Assembly: GCF_009363435.1 (NCBI RefSeq)
Contig: NZ_CP045354.1
Span: forward strand, 3,314,501-3,378,500
Direction of reading: 5' to 3'
From: Labrenzia sp. THAF82
GTDB lineage: Bacteria; Pseudomonadota; Alphaproteobacteria; Rhizobiales; Stappiaceae
DNA length: 64,000 nucleotides
Shown here piece by piece: positions 9,300 to 19,136 of the stretch (position 1 is the first letter of the stretch; every line of letters starts with the position of its first letter). The notes under the pieces were generated by a model. The model was given only the letters and a program-made list of their open reading frames with translations. It was not told where the DNA came from and did not search any database. The position numbers were made by a program, and so were the translations under genes.

Positions 9300-11681
9300 A
9301 TGCAGCGATTGCAGAAACTTACACGGGCCGTTCTGTTTGCGGTTGCCGTACTGTCGATTGGGTCAGTTTTGCCGCAATCCACAGGGTTGAAGTTGTTTGT
9401 TTCAGAAGCTCAGGCAGCGGTTGCCCGGAGCATCGACGTTCGGGGTAACACCCGTGTCGAGGATGAAACCGTTATCAGTTACATGACCATCGTTCCCGGG
9501 CGCAACTACAGCGCTTTCGATGTCGATGAGTCATTGAAGGCACTGTACGCGACTGGTTTGTTTGCCACCGTTGAGATCACCCCGCGTGGCAGCCTGGTTG
9601 TTGTAACCGTCACGGAAAACCCGATTATCAATCGTGTTTCCTTCGAGGGTAACCGGAAAATCAAGGACGATGCGCTGGCAACAGCCGTTCGTTCGCAGCC
9701 GCGTTCGATGCTTTCTCGCGCCAAGGTTCAGGCCGACGTGCAGAACATTCTGGAAGCCTATCGCCGCTCCGGTCGGTATGGCGCTTCCGTCGATCCTCAG
9801 ATCATTGATCGTGGCCAGAACCGTGTTGATCTCGTGTTTGAAATCAACGAAGGCGCAAAGACCGGTGTTGAACGGATCAGTTTCATCGGAAACCAGTCTT
9901 TCAGCGACGGTCGCTTGCGTGATGTTATCAGGACCCGTGAAAGCGGTCTTCTGAGCTGGTTGCGCAGCACTGACACCTATGACCCTGATCGCCTCGCTGC
10001 GGACGAGGAGTTGCTGCGTCAGTACTACAACAAGAAGGGTTATGCTGACTTCCGGATCGTTTCGGTAAGTGCGGATCTGGACCGTGAGCAGAACATTTTC
10101 TATGTCACCTTTACGGTCGATGAGGGTGAGAAATACGAAATCGGCGATGTTGAAATCGTTTCGACGATTTCAGATGTCGACCCTGAAGAGCTGCGCCGTC
10201 TCGTTCGTACGCGCAGCGGTCAAACCTTCAATTCACTGCGTGTCGAGCAGACGGTTGAAGACATCACATTGCGTGTTTCCGAAGAAGGTTATGCCTTTGC
10301 TCGCGTTCGTCCGCGTGGTGCACGTGATTACGACAACAACACGATTTCGCTGATCTACTACATCGAAGAAGGTCCTCGTGCGTATGTTGAGCGTATCAAC
10401 ATCATCGGCAACGACCGGACGCGTGAGTTTGTCATCCGTCGCGAATTCGATATCGCAGAAGGTGATGCTTTCAATAGAGCTCTTGTCGACAAGGCGGAGC
10501 GCCGGTTGAAGAACCTCGGCTTCTTTGAGCGTGTGTCCATCACGACCCAACAGGGCAGTGCAGCCGATCGCGTGATCGTCAACGTCCGTGTTGAAGAAAA
10601 GCCGACGGGTGAGATCTCCTTCGGTGTCGGTTACTCTACAGTTGATGGCGTGGTTGGCGACATCTCGCTGACTGAGAAAAACTTCCTTGGCCGCGGTCAG
10701 TTTGTGAAGATCGCCGTAGGTGGTGGTACGGACACGCAGTCTTATGAGTTCCGTTTTGTCGAACCTTTCTTCATGGGTCGGCGTGTCGCACTGGATCTGG
10801 ATCTTTACCGAAAAGTGGATGATGCCAACGACTACCGTTCCTTCGACCAGAAGAAGACCGGTGGTGGTTTTGGCTTTACGCTGCCACTGCGTGAAGAAGA
10901 GCTGACGGTTCGGCTGTTCTACAGTATCTTCCAGGAGAAGAACTCGGACCCGGACAACCAGTCGACCAACATCAACAACTGTAACACGGCTAATTTGTCG
11001 CTCGCTGTCTGTGACTCACTCGGTACCTACCTGACATCGCTGGTCGGCTACGAGTTGCGTTACAACACCCTGGACCGCCTTATTGATCCGACCGATGGTG
11101 TTTATGCTTCCTTTGGTCAGGAATTCGCAGGTCTTGGTGGCGACAGCTACTACATCCGCACCGAAGCACAGGCTCGCGCCTACAAGGAAATCCTGGCTGA
11201 CTATGGTCTGGTTGGTAGCCTCTCCATTCGTGGTGGTAACATCATGGCGATCGGCAGTGAGCGTCTGCGCGTGTCCGAACAGTTCATGCTCGGCGGCACA
11301 CTGGTTCGCGGCTTTGAGAACCAGGGTATCGGCCCACGCGATGCGACGACAGAAGACTCCATTGGTGGTCGCTTCTTCTTCGCAGCGACAGCCGAAACCA
11401 GGTTCCCGTTCCCGGTGCTTCCGAAAGAGTTCGGCCTGTCCGGTGCCGTCTTTGCCGATGCAGGTTCGCTTTGGGATGCCGACAGCGATCTTGTGAATTT
11501 GGTTGAAAACAACGGTGGCCGGATCGACTCCAACGAGTTCTCGGTTCGCGCATCCGTCGGTGCGGGTATCCGCTGGCAGTCACCATTTGGCCCGCTCCGT
11601 GCCGACTTCGCTTATCCAATAGCGAAAGACGATGCGGATAAAACCCAGGTATTCCGCCTGAGTGGTGGTACGCGCTTCTAA
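9300..11681 (+). CDS. bamA: Outer membrane protein assembly factor BamA
   Basis: BamA (793 residues) folds and inserts beta-barrel proteins into the outer membrane. The N-terminus is a signal peptide ending near residue 39 (SEAQA, then AVARSIDVRGNTRVE). Five POTRA repeats fill about 40-370, each with the recurring pattern of a conserved Gly and hydrophobic strands. The C-terminal half is the 16-strand barrel, with the conserved LVRGFENQGIGPRD loop (VRGF motif, near residue 668) that enters the barrel lumen. The protein ends in Phe (LSGGTRF), the expected outer-membrane signal. It sits between rseP and lpxD, linking envelope proteolysis, barrel assembly and lipid A synthesis. Confidence 0.98.
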   Translation: MQRLQKLTRAVLFAVAVLSIGSVLPQSTGLKLFVSEAQAAVARSIDVRGNTRVEDETVISYMTIVPGRNYSAFDVDESLKALYATGLFATVEITPRGSLVVVTVTENPIINRVSFEGNRKIKDDALATAVRSQPRSMLSRAKVQADVQNILEAYRRSGRYGASVDPQIIDRGQNRVDLVFEINEGAKTGVERISFIGNQSFSDGRLRDVIRTRESGLLSWLRSTDTYDPDRLAADEELLRQYYNKKGYADFRIVSVSADLDREQNIFYVTFTVDEGEKYEIGDVEIVSTISDVDPEELRRLVRTRSGQTFNSLRVEQTVEDITLRVSEEGYAFARVRPRGARDYDNNTISLIYYIEEGPRAYVERINIIGNDRTREFVIRREFDIAEGDAFNRALVDKAERRLKNLGFFERVSITTQQGSAADRVIVNVRVEEKPTGEISFGVGYSTVDGVVGDISLTEKNFLGRGQFVKIAVGGGTDTQSYEFRFVEPFFMGRRVALDLDLYRKVDDANDYRSFDQKKTGGGFGFTLPLREEELTVRLFYSIFQEKNSDPDNQSTNINNCNTANLSLAVCDSLGTYLTSLVGYELRYNTLDRLIDPTDGVYASFGQEFAGLGGDSYYIRTEAQARAYKEILADYGLVGSLSIRGGNIMAIGSERLRVSEQFMLGGTLVRGFENQGIGPRDATTEDSIGGRFFFAATAETRFPFPVLPKEFGLSGAVFADAGSLWDADSDLVNLVENNGGRIDSNEFSVRASVGAGIRWQSPFGPLRADFAYPIAKDDADKTQVFRLSGGTRF

Positions 11682-11705
11682 ATCGCGGTCAATTAGGTTA
11701 GATAT

Positions 11706-11735
11706 CGGCCGCCGATCTTATCGGCGGCCGTTTTT
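11706..11735 (+). terminator. Intrinsic terminator between bamA and lpxD
   Basis: An 11-bp perfect stem (CGGCCGCCGAT / ATCGGCGGCCG) with a three-base loop is followed by five T residues. It lies only 22 bases before the lpxD start, so it probably sets the bamA-to-lpxD expression ratio rather than fully separating them. Confidence 0.75.
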
Positions 11736-11757
11736 GTTGGCTGGCAACAAGGATAAG

Positions 11758-12798
11758 ATGATGTCCGAGCCAAAGTTTTTCAGTGCTCCAGAAACCGTTT
11801 CGCTGGGTGATATCGCGACCTGGGCAAAGGCCGAAATTGAAGTGGGCAGTGAAACACTCGAAGTCACCGGCGTCGCGCCACTTGAGGATGCCACGCCCGG
11901 AAGTTTGGTGTTTTTCGACAATACCGCTTATTTGAAGCAGCTGGAGACAACCAGCGCTGCTGCCTGTCTTGTTGGCAAGCGCCACAAGGGCAAGGTTCCG
12001 GAAGGCGTTGCTGTTCTTGTTTGCGCTGATCCCTATCGATCCTGGGCAATGGTGCTGGCCAAACTTTTTCCCGACGCGATGATTCCGGCCGACCGAACCA
12101 AGGTCTTCATCTCTGATCGCGCCTTTGTCGACCCGGAGGCATCTCTGGAAGATGGGGTCACCATAGAGCCAGGCGCCGTTATCGGTAAGGGTGTTGAAAT
12201 AGGCTCTGGAACCGTGATCAGGGCCAACGCGGTCATTGGCAGCGACGTAAAAATTGGCCGAGACTGTGTGATAGGCCCGAATGCGACTGTCCAGCACTCT
12301 GTATTGGGAAATCGCGTTTATTTGCATCCCGGTGTGTGTTGCGGTCAGGATGGTTTCGGCTATGCCATGGGCCCGCAGGGGCATCTGAAGGTTCCTCAGG
12401 TGGGCCGTGTCATTATTCAAGACGATGTCGAAGTCGGTGCCTGTACGACGATAGATCGCGGTGCAAATCGCGACACAATGATCGGCGAAGGTACCAAAAT
12501 CGACAATCAGGTACAGATTGGACACAACGTAGTGGTCGGGCGCCACTGCGTTCTTGTTTCCCAGGTTGGTCTGTCGGGGAGCTGCACACTGGAAGACTTC
12601 GTCGCAATTGGCGGTCAGACTGGTGTTCGTGGCCATGTAAGGATCGGCATGGGAGCTCAGGTTGCTGCGGTCAGCGTCGTTAGCGAAGATCTTGCGCCCG
12701 GTGGGCGGTATGGCGGAACACCTGCCAAACCCGTCAAACAATGGTTCCGCGAAGTGGCTGCTGTCAGAAAACTTGCAGAGCGCGGCAGTGGATCGTAA
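11758..12798 (+). CDS. lpxD: UDP-3-O-(3-hydroxyacyl)glucosamine N-acyltransferase
   Basis: LpxD transfers a 3-hydroxyacyl chain from ACP to the 2-amino group of the lipid A precursor. The start is set at 11758 (MMSEPKFF), with AAGGAT five bases upstream; the frame is open further upstream, but that part overlaps bamA and the terminator. The 346-residue protein has an N-terminal uridine-binding domain (about 1-105), then left-handed beta-helix hexapeptide repeats (about 110-310) with [11 protein letters not shown] near residue 259 holding the catalytic His. The C-terminal helix carries [10 protein letters not shown]. It begins the lpxD-fabZ-lpxA-lpxI-lpxB run. Confidence 0.97.
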   Translation: MMSEPKFFSAPETVSLGDIATWAKAEIEVGSETLEVTGVAPLEDATPGSLVFFDNTAYLKQLETTSAAACLVGKRHKGKVPEGVAVLVCADPYRSWAMVLAKLFPDAMIPADRTKVFISDRAFVDPEASLEDGVTIEPGAVIGKGVEIGSGTVIRANAVIGSDVKIGRDCVIGPNATVQHSVLGNRVYLHPGVCCGQDGFGYAMGPQGHLKVPQVGRVIIQDDVEVGACTTIDRGANRDTMIGEGTKIDNQVQIGHNVVVGRHCVLVSQVGLSGSCTLEDFVAIGGQTGVRGHVRIGMGAQVAAVSVVSEDLAPGGRYGGTPAKPVKQWFREVAAVRKLAERGSGS

Positions 12799-12848
12799 AC
12801 GGTAAAATCATCAAGGACTTTGCGGCATTGAAGCGCCGAGGGGCTATT

Positions 12849-13313
12849 ATGGAAAACGCGGAAAACAAAACACTTGTCAGCGCAGACATCATGAGGATCA
12901 TGAAACTGCTGCCGCATCGTTATCCCTTTCTGCTGATTGACAAAATCGTCGATATGGACGGTGACAACAGCGGAACGGGTATCAAGAACGTTACCATCAA
13001 CGAACCGCATTTCTCTGGTCATTTCCCAGAACGGCCGGTCTTTCCCGGTGTGCTTCTGATCGAAGCGATGGCACAAACGGCAGGAGCCCTGTGTGTACAT
13101 GCACGCGGAGACGATGCGCCGCCGCAGCTGGTTTATTTCATGACGATCGACAAGGCCAAGTTTCGCAAGCCAGTCGAGCCTGGTGATCAGGTCCATTTTC
13201 ACGTGAAGAAAATCAAGCAGCGTTCGAACATCTGGAAATTCGATGCCGTGGCCATGGTCGACGGTAAAAAAGTGGCAGAAGCAGAAGTCAGTGCAATGCT
13301 GGTAGATGCGTGA
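12849..13313 (+). CDS. fabZ: 3-hydroxyacyl-[acyl-carrier-protein] dehydratase FabZ
   Basis: FabZ removes water from 3-hydroxyacyl-ACP in fatty acid elongation and so competes with lipid A synthesis for the same pool. The start at 12849 gives 154 residues, the family's normal length; a longer open frame to 12741 overlaps lpxD and is ignored. The hot-dog fold shows [17 protein letters not shown] (about 20-36). The active-site motif [20 protein letters not shown] follows, where the His of GHFP and the Glu of LIEAM form the catalytic pair. lpxA starts seven bases later, so the two are certainly co-transcribed. Confidence 0.97.
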   Translation: MENAENKTLVSADIMRIMKLLPHRYPFLLIDKIVDMDGDNSGTGIKNVTINEPHFSGHFPERPVFPGVLLIEAMAQTAGALCVHARGDDAPPQLVYFMTIDKAKFRKPVEPGDQVHFHVKKIKQRSNIWKFDAVAMVDGKKVAEAEVSAMLVDA

Positions 13314-13319
13314 GGATAT

Positions 13320-14117
13320 ATGACTGAAATTCATCCGACGGCTATCGTCGAAGACGGTGCCGTAATCGGCGAGGGTGTTCGTATCGGCCCTTATTCAACG
13401 GTTGGCCCGAACGTGAAACTTGCTGAAGGCGTGACACTCGAGTCGCACGTCGTTGTGACGGGGCATACGAGCGTTGGTCCGAACTCGCATATCTTCCCGT
13501 TTGCCAGCATCGGGCACAAGCCTCAGGATCTGAAATTTTCCGGTGAAATTACCTATCTGGAAATAGGTGCCAACAACCAGATCCGCGAACACGCGACCAT
13601 GAGCCCCGGTACGGAAGGTGGCGGTGGTGTCACGCGTGTCGGAAACAATTGCCTTTTCATGATGGGAACACACGTTGGGCACGACTGTTTGGTCGGCGAT
13701 TACGCGATCCTGGCAAATAATGCCACCCTCGCGGGGCACGTGGAACTGGCGGATCACGTGATCCTGGGAGGGCTGAGCGCAATTCGGCAATGGTCACGGA
13801 TCGGGACCGGCGCCATCGTTGGCGGCATGACGGGTGTCGAGTTTGATGTCATTCCATTCGGCTCTGTGATCGGTGATCGTGCCCGACTTGCGGGACTGAA
13901 CCTCATTGGACTGAAGCGTAAGGGTTTTCCGCGCGAACAGATCCACGCGCTGAGGGCGGCTTATCGAGAGTTGTTTGAGAGCGACGAAGGGACGCTACGC
14001 AGCCGGGCGGAGGCGCTTGCTGCAGGACAACCCGATCAGCCATTGGTCAAGGTCGTCACAGATTTCATCCTGGAAAAGGAAGATCGCCGGTTCTGTACAC
14101 CGCGCAGCGATGACTGA
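13320..14117 (+). CDS. lpxA: Acyl-ACP-UDP-N-acetylglucosamine O-acyltransferase
   Basis: LpxA begins lipid A synthesis by moving a 3-hydroxyacyl group to the 3-OH of UDP-GlcNAc. The 265-residue product has an N-terminal left-handed beta-helix of hexapeptide repeats (IHPTAIVEDGAVIGEG onward). The catalytic His is in the FMMGTHVGHDC stretch near residue 120. A helical C-terminal domain (KRKGFPREQIHALRAAYREL) completes it. The length matches the family. Its stop overlaps the start of lpxI by eight bases, indicating translational coupling. Confidence 0.98.
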   Translation: MTEIHPTAIVEDGAVIGEGVRIGPYSTVGPNVKLAEGVTLESHVVVTGHTSVGPNSHIFPFASIGHKPQDLKFSGEITYLEIGANNQIREHATMSPGTEGGGGVTRVGNNCLFMMGTHVGHDCLVGDYAILANNATLAGHVELADHVILGGLSAIRQWSRIGTGAIVGGMTGVEFDVIPFGSVIGDRARLAGLNLIGLKRKGFPREQIHALRAAYRELFESDEGTLRSRAEALAAGQPDQPLVKVVTDFILEKEDRRFCTPRSDD

Positions 14118-15006
14118 TCCAATGAGTGGAGGAGCCAACCAGCACGCAGCAAGATTGGCTCTGATTGCCGGGAACGGAAGCCTGCCTTGCCAGATAGCCG
14201 ATGCGCTTCAAAAGGCAGGACGTGAGTTCCGAATTGTTGCCATCAAAGGCGAGGCCGACCAAAAAACCCGTGATCGCGCACAAGCTGAACTGGGCTGGGG
14301 CGAGATCGGACGTTTATACAAATTTCTCAAGTCCAATGGATGCAGAGAAATTCTGTTGATCGGAGGCGTTTCCAAGAGGCCGGACTTCACGTCAATTCTC
14401 GGCGATTTCGGAACCTTGAAGCGTTTGCCGACGATTATTCGTGCTCTTGCGGGTGGTGATGACAGCCTTTTGACAAAGGTTATCCGTCTGTTTGAAGTTG
14501 AGGGGTATCGCGTCGTGGGTATCAAAGATGTGGCACCACAGCTGCTTGCGGCGAGCGGTGTCCTTGGTAACCGGCAGCCAACAGATAGTGATTGGCGTGA
14601 TCTAGAACTCGCGCTGACAGCCACGCGTAAACTTGGTGAACTGGATGTCGGACAGGCGGCTGTCGCTGTCGGTGGGCGCGTTGTGGCGCTTGAGGGCGCC
14701 GAGGGTACAGACGCAATGCTTGAGCGTTGTGCAGACTTGAAACGCAACGGTCGGATCAGAGGTCGTGGTCAGTCCGGAGTTCTGGTCAAATCTGCAAAAC
14801 CCGGCCAGGATCTTCGTGTCGATCTGCCAACAGTTGGACCAAGAACGATCGAATTGGCCGCCGCTGCTGGCCTTTCCGGCATCGCTGTTGAGGCTGAAGG
14901 AGCGTTGATTGCGGAAAAGGATGACACGCTGAAAAAGGCGGATACCGAAGGTGTCTTCCTTGTTGGGTTCGATGGTGTCCAATGCGGCGAGATTCCCGAT
15001 CCATGA
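14110..15006 (+). CDS. lpxI: UDP-2,3-diacylglucosamine pyrophosphatase LpxI
   Basis: LpxI hydrolyses UDP-2,3-diacylglucosamine to lipid X and UMP, replacing LpxH in alphaproteobacteria. The 298-residue product (formerly DUF1009) opens with ARLALIAGNGSLPCQIADAL. It contains LLIGGVSKRPDF, and the C-terminal catalytic domain has RGQSGVLVKSAKPGQDLRVD and DLPTVGPRTIELAAAAGLSG. The start at 14110 overlaps the lpxA stop; an in-frame ATG at 14122 is possible. The stop overlaps the lpxB start in an ATGA junction. Order and overlaps make lpxA-lpxI-lpxB a tightly coupled unit. Confidence 0.96.
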   Translation: MTDPMSGGANQHAARLALIAGNGSLPCQIADALQKAGREFRIVAIKGEADQKTRDRAQAELGWGEIGRLYKFLKSNGCREILLIGGVSKRPDFTSILGDFGTLKRLPTIIRALAGGDDSLLTKVIRLFEVEGYRVVGIKDVAPQLLAASGVLGNRQPTDSDWRDLELALTATRKLGELDVGQAAVAVGGRVVALEGAEGTDAMLERCADLKRNGRIRGRGQSGVLVKSAKPGQDLRVDLPTVGPRTIELAAAAGLSGIAVEAEGALIAEKDDTLKKADTEGVFLVGFDGVQCGEIPDP

Positions 15007-16181
15007 CAGGCACCATGCCAACCGTCTGCCTTGTTGCTGGTGAGGAGTCCGGCGATCAGCTCGGTTCAGAGCTGATGAAAGCGTTGAATGCCAAACTTGG
15101 AACGGGAGTGCGATATTGCGGCGTTGGCGGTGAACGCATGACGTCGCTTGGATTGACCAGCTTTTTCAATATGAGCGACGTGTCGGTGATGGGGTTGACG
15201 GCGGTCCTGGCGCGTCTGCCGTTGATCGTGAAAAGGGTCTATCAGACTGTCGATGCCGTGATTGCAGCAGATCCCGATGTTCTGGTGATCATCGATAGCC
15301 CTGAATTCACTCACAGTGTTGCCAAGCGCGTGAGAAAATGTGCCCCTCATATCCCGATAGTTGGTTATGTTTCGCCTTCTGTGTGGGCCTGGCGGCCCGG
15401 ACGGGCCAAGAAAATGAGCGTTTATGTGGATGAACTCCTCGCGCTCTTGCCGTTTGAACCTGAAGCTCACGAGAAGTTGGGCGGACCGACTACACACTAC
15501 GTTGGCCATCCATTGAGCGAAAATGCCAATGAGCTTCGCCCTTCAGATGGTGAGCGTGAAGATCTCGATCGGCCGGGCAGGGTGTTGCTGGTGCTTCCAG
15601 GTAGTCGAGGCAGCGAAATAGACAGGTTGCTGCAAGACTTTGGCAAGACGGCTGCACTGGTAAAGCAGGAATTCCCCGATCTGAAGATCGTTCTTCCGGC
15701 AGTTTCTCATTTGGAAGAAAGGATCCGGGAAGGCGTTGCTGATTGGCCGGTCAAACCTGAGATCGTGACAGGACTTGACGCGAAGAAGGCCGCATTCCGA
15801 AAAGGACATGCGGCACTGGCTGCTTCTGGCACGGTCTCGCTTGAGCTTGCACTTGCAGGCGTACCTATGGTGGTTGCCTACAAAGTTGACTGGTTCTTCA
15901 GGCGCCTCAAGGACCTCAACCGAATTTTCAAATTCTCAAGTGTTGATTCCTTCGTGTTGCCAAATATCATTTTAAAGAAAAAGGCCATTCCAGAGTTTCT
16001 GGATGATGAGGTTCAGCCACGCGTCCTGGCACAGCATTTGTGTGTGCTTTTACGAGACGGAGAGGGCCGTAAGGCCCAGATCGCCGATCTTGCACGTCTG
16101 GACGATGCAATGCGTCTTCCTGAAGGGTATAGCCAAAGCGCTGCGGCGGCTGATGTCGTTGTCAGTGCAATGAGTACGTGA
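15003..16181 (+). CDS. lpxB: Lipid-A-disaccharide synthase
   Basis: LpxB joins lipid X and UDP-2,3-diacylglucosamine to give the beta-1,6 disaccharide of lipid A, at the inner face of the inner membrane. The 392-residue GT-B glycosyltransferase begins CLVAGEESGDQLGSELM (about 8-24), contains YVSPSVWAWRPGR and YVGHPLSEN, and near the C-terminus has LAASGTVSLELALAGVPMVV, which binds the UDP sugar. The ATG at 15003 overlaps the lpxI stop (ATGA). A second ATG at 15015 is possible. It is the last gene of the plus-strand envelope block. Confidence 0.97.
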   Translation: MTGTMPTVCLVAGEESGDQLGSELMKALNAKLGTGVRYCGVGGERMTSLGLTSFFNMSDVSVMGLTAVLARLPLIVKRVYQTVDAVIAADPDVLVIIDSPEFTHSVAKRVRKCAPHIPIVGYVSPSVWAWRPGRAKKMSVYVDELLALLPFEPEAHEKLGGPTTHYVGHPLSENANELRPSDGEREDLDRPGRVLLVLPGSRGSEIDRLLQDFGKTAALVKQEFPDLKIVLPAVSHLEERIREGVADWPVKPEIVTGLDAKKAAFRKGHAALAASGTVSLELALAGVPMVVAYKVDWFFRRLKDLNRIFKFSSVDSFVLPNIILKKKAIPEFLDDEVQPRVLAQHLCVLLRDGEGRKAQIADLARLDDAMRLPEGYSQSAAAADVVVSAMST

Positions 16182-16214
16182 CTGACTGGTTTGCGACCGC
16201 CCGCCTGATTTTCA

Positions 16215-16246
16215 AACAAAAAGAGACCCGGACAAATAGCCCGGGC
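16215..16246 (-). terminator. Weak hairpin between convergent lpxB and the chemoreceptor gene
   Basis: A five-base CCCGG / CCGGG stem with a nine-base loop lies between the two convergent stops. On the minus strand it is followed by a T-rich run (TCTCTTTTTG), so it could end the chemoreceptor transcript. The stem is short and this is tentative. Confidence 0.35.
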
Positions 16247-16285
16247 TGTTGTTGAGGCTGGCTCTTGCTGCAGAGCCTCGTTGGG

Positions 16286-18712
16286 TCAGGCGTTGGCGAC
16301 GTTGTCGAGGAAATGTCCGACTTCCTGCTTCAGGACATCGGTCTTGTTGGACAGCTCACTCGATGCACCGAGAACGAGATTTGCATTCTGACTCGTTTGC
16401 GCAACTGCCTGTGACAGATCGGACATGTTTGTCTTCACTGAACCCGTACCTTCGGCTGCCCGCTGAACGTTGACCGAAATCTCGTTGGTGGCAGCGCCTT
16501 GCTGTTCGACTGCGGTGGCGATTGTGGACGTGTATTCATTGACCTCGTCCATGGTTTCCGTAATTTCAGCGATAGCAGTAACGGCGTCTTTAGTGGCGTT
16601 CTGAATTTCGGAAATCTGCGAGCTGATTTCCTCAGTCGCCTTTGAGGTCTGTGTTGCGAGTTCTTTCACCTCTGCTGCGACAACCGCAAATCCCTTTCCG
16701 GCCTCTCCAGCACGTGCAGCTTCAATGGTTGCATTGAGTGCGAGCAGATTGGTCTGCTCAGCGATTGCCTGAATGAGGCTGACAACTTCACCGATCTTGG
16801 TTGCTGCTGTAGACAGTCCCTGAACCTTTTCATTTGTTATCTGGGTGCCTTCTGTCGCCCGGTTGACGACCTCGGTCGTCTGATTGACCTGGCGGGAGAT
16901 TTCCGAAATCGAAGCTGCGAGTTCTTCAGCGGCGCTGGCAACCGTTTGCACATTCTGAGTTGCTTCATCGGTCACGCCGTAGGTGCTGTCGGCAAGACTG
17001 GAGTTTTGGCCTGCAATCGAACTGAGATCTTGCGCTGTGCCGTCAAGCGTCTGTGCGGTATCAGCAACGGATCCGAGCACTTCCGTAGCTTTATCCCGAA
17101 ACCCGGAAATAAGCTCTTCAACCCGAGCTTGCCGTTCTGCACGAAGGTGCTGCTCCTGTTCTGTCTCCGACTGCAATCGGACACGCTCTACGGCATTGTC
17201 ACGGAAGACCTGCAATGTACGTGTCATATCGCCAATTTCGTCGCCACGTGTGGTGCCGTCGATTTCGACATCCGTGTCGCCTTCCGCAAGTCTGGACATG
17301 GTCATGGTGGTACGACGAAGTGGCCTTGTGACCGCGAAATTCAACGCGATTGCCATGCCAACTCCAGCAAGAACCGCTGCCAGAAGCGCCAAACTGATTA
17401 CGCCCAAGGCGCTCGTGCTGGATGCTTGTGCCGCAGCGCTCTGATCCGCTGAAATCGTTGAAATCTGCGTTTGAACGGTGTGCGAGTGTTCTTTCAACGT
17501 CGCGATCTGATCGGCGAGTTGAAACTGGTTCATCGCCAACTCGGTGAAGCTTGACCCGAAGGTCTCCACTGACGTTTTGACAACCGGGATCTGGTCAGCG
17601 ATTGACGGGAAGTCCTTGGCGCTTTTTTCAAGACGCGAGGCGAGCTTGGTCAGTCCGGCAATTCCATCGGTTACCGATGCTTGAGTGGTCTCATTTGGCG
17701 TCAGCAGGAAATAGAAAGCCGCTGCCTTGACTGCGTTGGCATCTGCCTCAATTTGCATGACGGTGTCGGCAACACTGTCGGCCACATAAAAGCGCTTGTT
17801 GATTTCGTCCGCCTGGGCATAAACGTTGTCGATCGCAACATTTGCTTGGGTTCGGATTTCCTTCACACTCGCGACAAGCTGTCCAAAACCCTCTTTGGCG
17901 GCATCCGTCAGGTCAAATATCTTTATGTAGTCCTTGGTTTCGGAGAGTTCCCCAAGTGTTTGCTTGATCTCTTCGGTTCTGGCAGCAAGGTCCTGAAACT
18001 TGGAAGGGTCAACGCCGTCAAAACTGTTGGCTGCCATTTCCTTGGCCGTTGGGACCATTGCAGAGACCCGCTCTGAAATCTCTGCCAGTTGTTTGGCGTT
18101 GTTGGCAGCTGCATTGAACAGGTTCTGCAAAGTCAGCGCTTCTTCCTGAAAGCCTGCTGCGGCCTGGCCAACCTTGTTCGCCAAAACCAGTGTCTTGCGG
18201 GCGTTGCTTTCGTCCATACTGACGCCGTCACGTGCCATCAGCGCCTTGCCGAGGATCTGTGACGCTGTCTTTTCAAGATGTTCAACAGCACCGTCCAGTT
18301 GGGACTGCTTTTCACCCTGGGTTTGGGTCAGCCCGACCACCTTTTCAAAGGCGTCCTTAAACTTTGTCACCGCGGATGCGGCTTCCGCCACGGGAATCTG
18401 GGCCTGCGGATCGCCCTTCAATTGCCCCTCGAGGATCTGCAAATTCTCGCTGAGCGCTCCAATATCAAGAAGCGTTGCTTCTGCCGATTGAATATCCTGG
18501 GTGGACAGAAAATTCTCGCGTTTTGAAGCAAGGTTTTGAAGTTGTGCAATTGTGGATGTTGATTGTTTGGCAACTTCCATCCTTTCGGAGAGGGTCATCA
18601 CACTATATGCGCCCACACCGCCCACAATCCCGGTCAGTGCAATAACTGCGGCAAAACTACCGCCAACTTTGATGCCAAATTTAAGATCGGAAGCGAATTT
18701 CAGGAAATGCAT
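16286..18712 (-). CDS. Methyl-accepting chemotaxis protein (chemoreceptor)
   Basis: This transmembrane receptor senses a ligand outside the cytoplasm and controls CheA. Starting at 18712 (AAGGGG five bases upstream; an in-frame ATG at 18760 lacks one) gives 808 residues. The first membrane helix is at about 14-36. A large, mainly helical periplasmic region covers about 37-430. The second membrane helix ([20 protein letters not shown]) is followed by a HAMP domain and the signalling domain, whose tip contains [20 protein letters not shown] and [15 protein letters not shown]. The periplasmic part is long enough for a helical bimodular sensor, but the ligand is unknown. There is no C-terminal CheR-binding pentapeptide and no che genes are near. 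Confidence 0.95.
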   Translation of the reverse strand: MHFLKFASDLKFGIKVGGSFAAVIALTGIVGGVGAYSVMTLSERMEVAKQSTSTIAQLQNLASKRENFLSTQDIQSAEATLLDIGALSENLQILEGQLKGDPQAQIPVAEAASAVTKFKDAFEKVVGLTQTQGEKQSQLDGAVEHLEKTASQILGKALMARDGVSMDESNARKTLVLANKVGQAAAGFQEEALTLQNLFNAAANNAKQLAEISERVSAMVPTAKEMAANSFDGVDPSKFQDLAARTEEIKQTLGELSETKDYIKIFDLTDAAKEGFGQLVASVKEIRTQANVAIDNVYAQADEINKRFYVADSVADTVMQIEADANAVKAAAFYFLLTPNETTQASVTDGIAGLTKLASRLEKSAKDFPSIADQIPVVKTSVETFGSSFTELAMNQFQLADQIATLKEHSHTVQTQISTISADQSAAAQASSTSALGVISLALLAAVLAGVGMAIALNFAVTRPLRRTTMTMSRLAEGDTDVEIDGTTRGDEIGDMTRTLQVFRDNAVERVRLQSETEQEQHLRAERQARVEELISGFRDKATEVLGSVADTAQTLDGTAQDLSSIAGQNSSLADSTYGVTDEATQNVQTVASAAEELAASISEISRQVNQTTEVVNRATEGTQITNEKVQGLSTAATKIGEVVSLIQAIAEQTNLLALNATIEAARAGEAGKGFAVVAAEVKELATQTSKATEEISSQISEIQNATKDAVTAIAEITETMDEVNEYTSTIATAVEQQGAATNEISVNVQRAAEGTGSVKTNMSDLSQAVAQTSQNANLVLGASSELSNKTDVLKQEVGHFLDNVANA

Positions 18713-19050
18713 TTCAACCCCTTGAAGTCCCCAGCGCGAATTGCGCAAACTTACTTTCAAGAAACCTATTCAGTGTTTCCTTATTATTTGTAAATGGGAA
18801 TAAATAACCGAAAATACTACCTTGAGTATAAATTAATACTATTTGTATTACAGTATTCAATTCTACTAATAAATTAGTATAAGAAAATTCCCCTTAAACA
18901 ACTGGCTTCTGTTTTCAGATTTTGAATTGAGAAGGAATATCGCTTGAGTATCGGCCGTGAAAATCTGCCGATTGAAATTTTTACTTGTCACAACATTCTC
19001 CTGGGAAAATCTATTTCTTGAGTGCAGCTTCTTTCCTTTGGGAGAAGTTT
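18713..19050. other. AT-rich intergenic region upstream of the chemoreceptor gene
   Basis: This gap between the chemoreceptor start and the gltA terminator is clearly AT-rich, especially 18780-18890, where runs such as TTATTATTTG and AATTAATACTATTTG occur. It should hold the chemoreceptor promoter. I saw no convincing ORF, RNA gene or long repeat in it. Confidence 0.5.
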
Positions 19051-19085
19051 AAAAAAATGGGTGTTTCCGGTTCCCGGAAACACCC
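19051..19085 (-). terminator. Rho-independent terminator of gltA
   Basis: On the minus strand a 12-bp perfect stem (GGGTGTTTCCGG / CCGGAAACACCC) with a three-base loop is followed by a seven-T run (ATTTTTTTAAAC). It lies about 50 bases after the gltA stop. Confidence 0.92.
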
Positions 19086-19136
19086 TGTTTGAAGGCCTGA
19101 ATTGTGCGTTGGCACAACAGTGATTCTTAGATCGCC

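Noticed and set aside
11698..12741. 347-codon minus-strand ORF opposite lpxD
   Set aside because: It mirrors the hexapeptide-repeat gene and has no recognisable domain.
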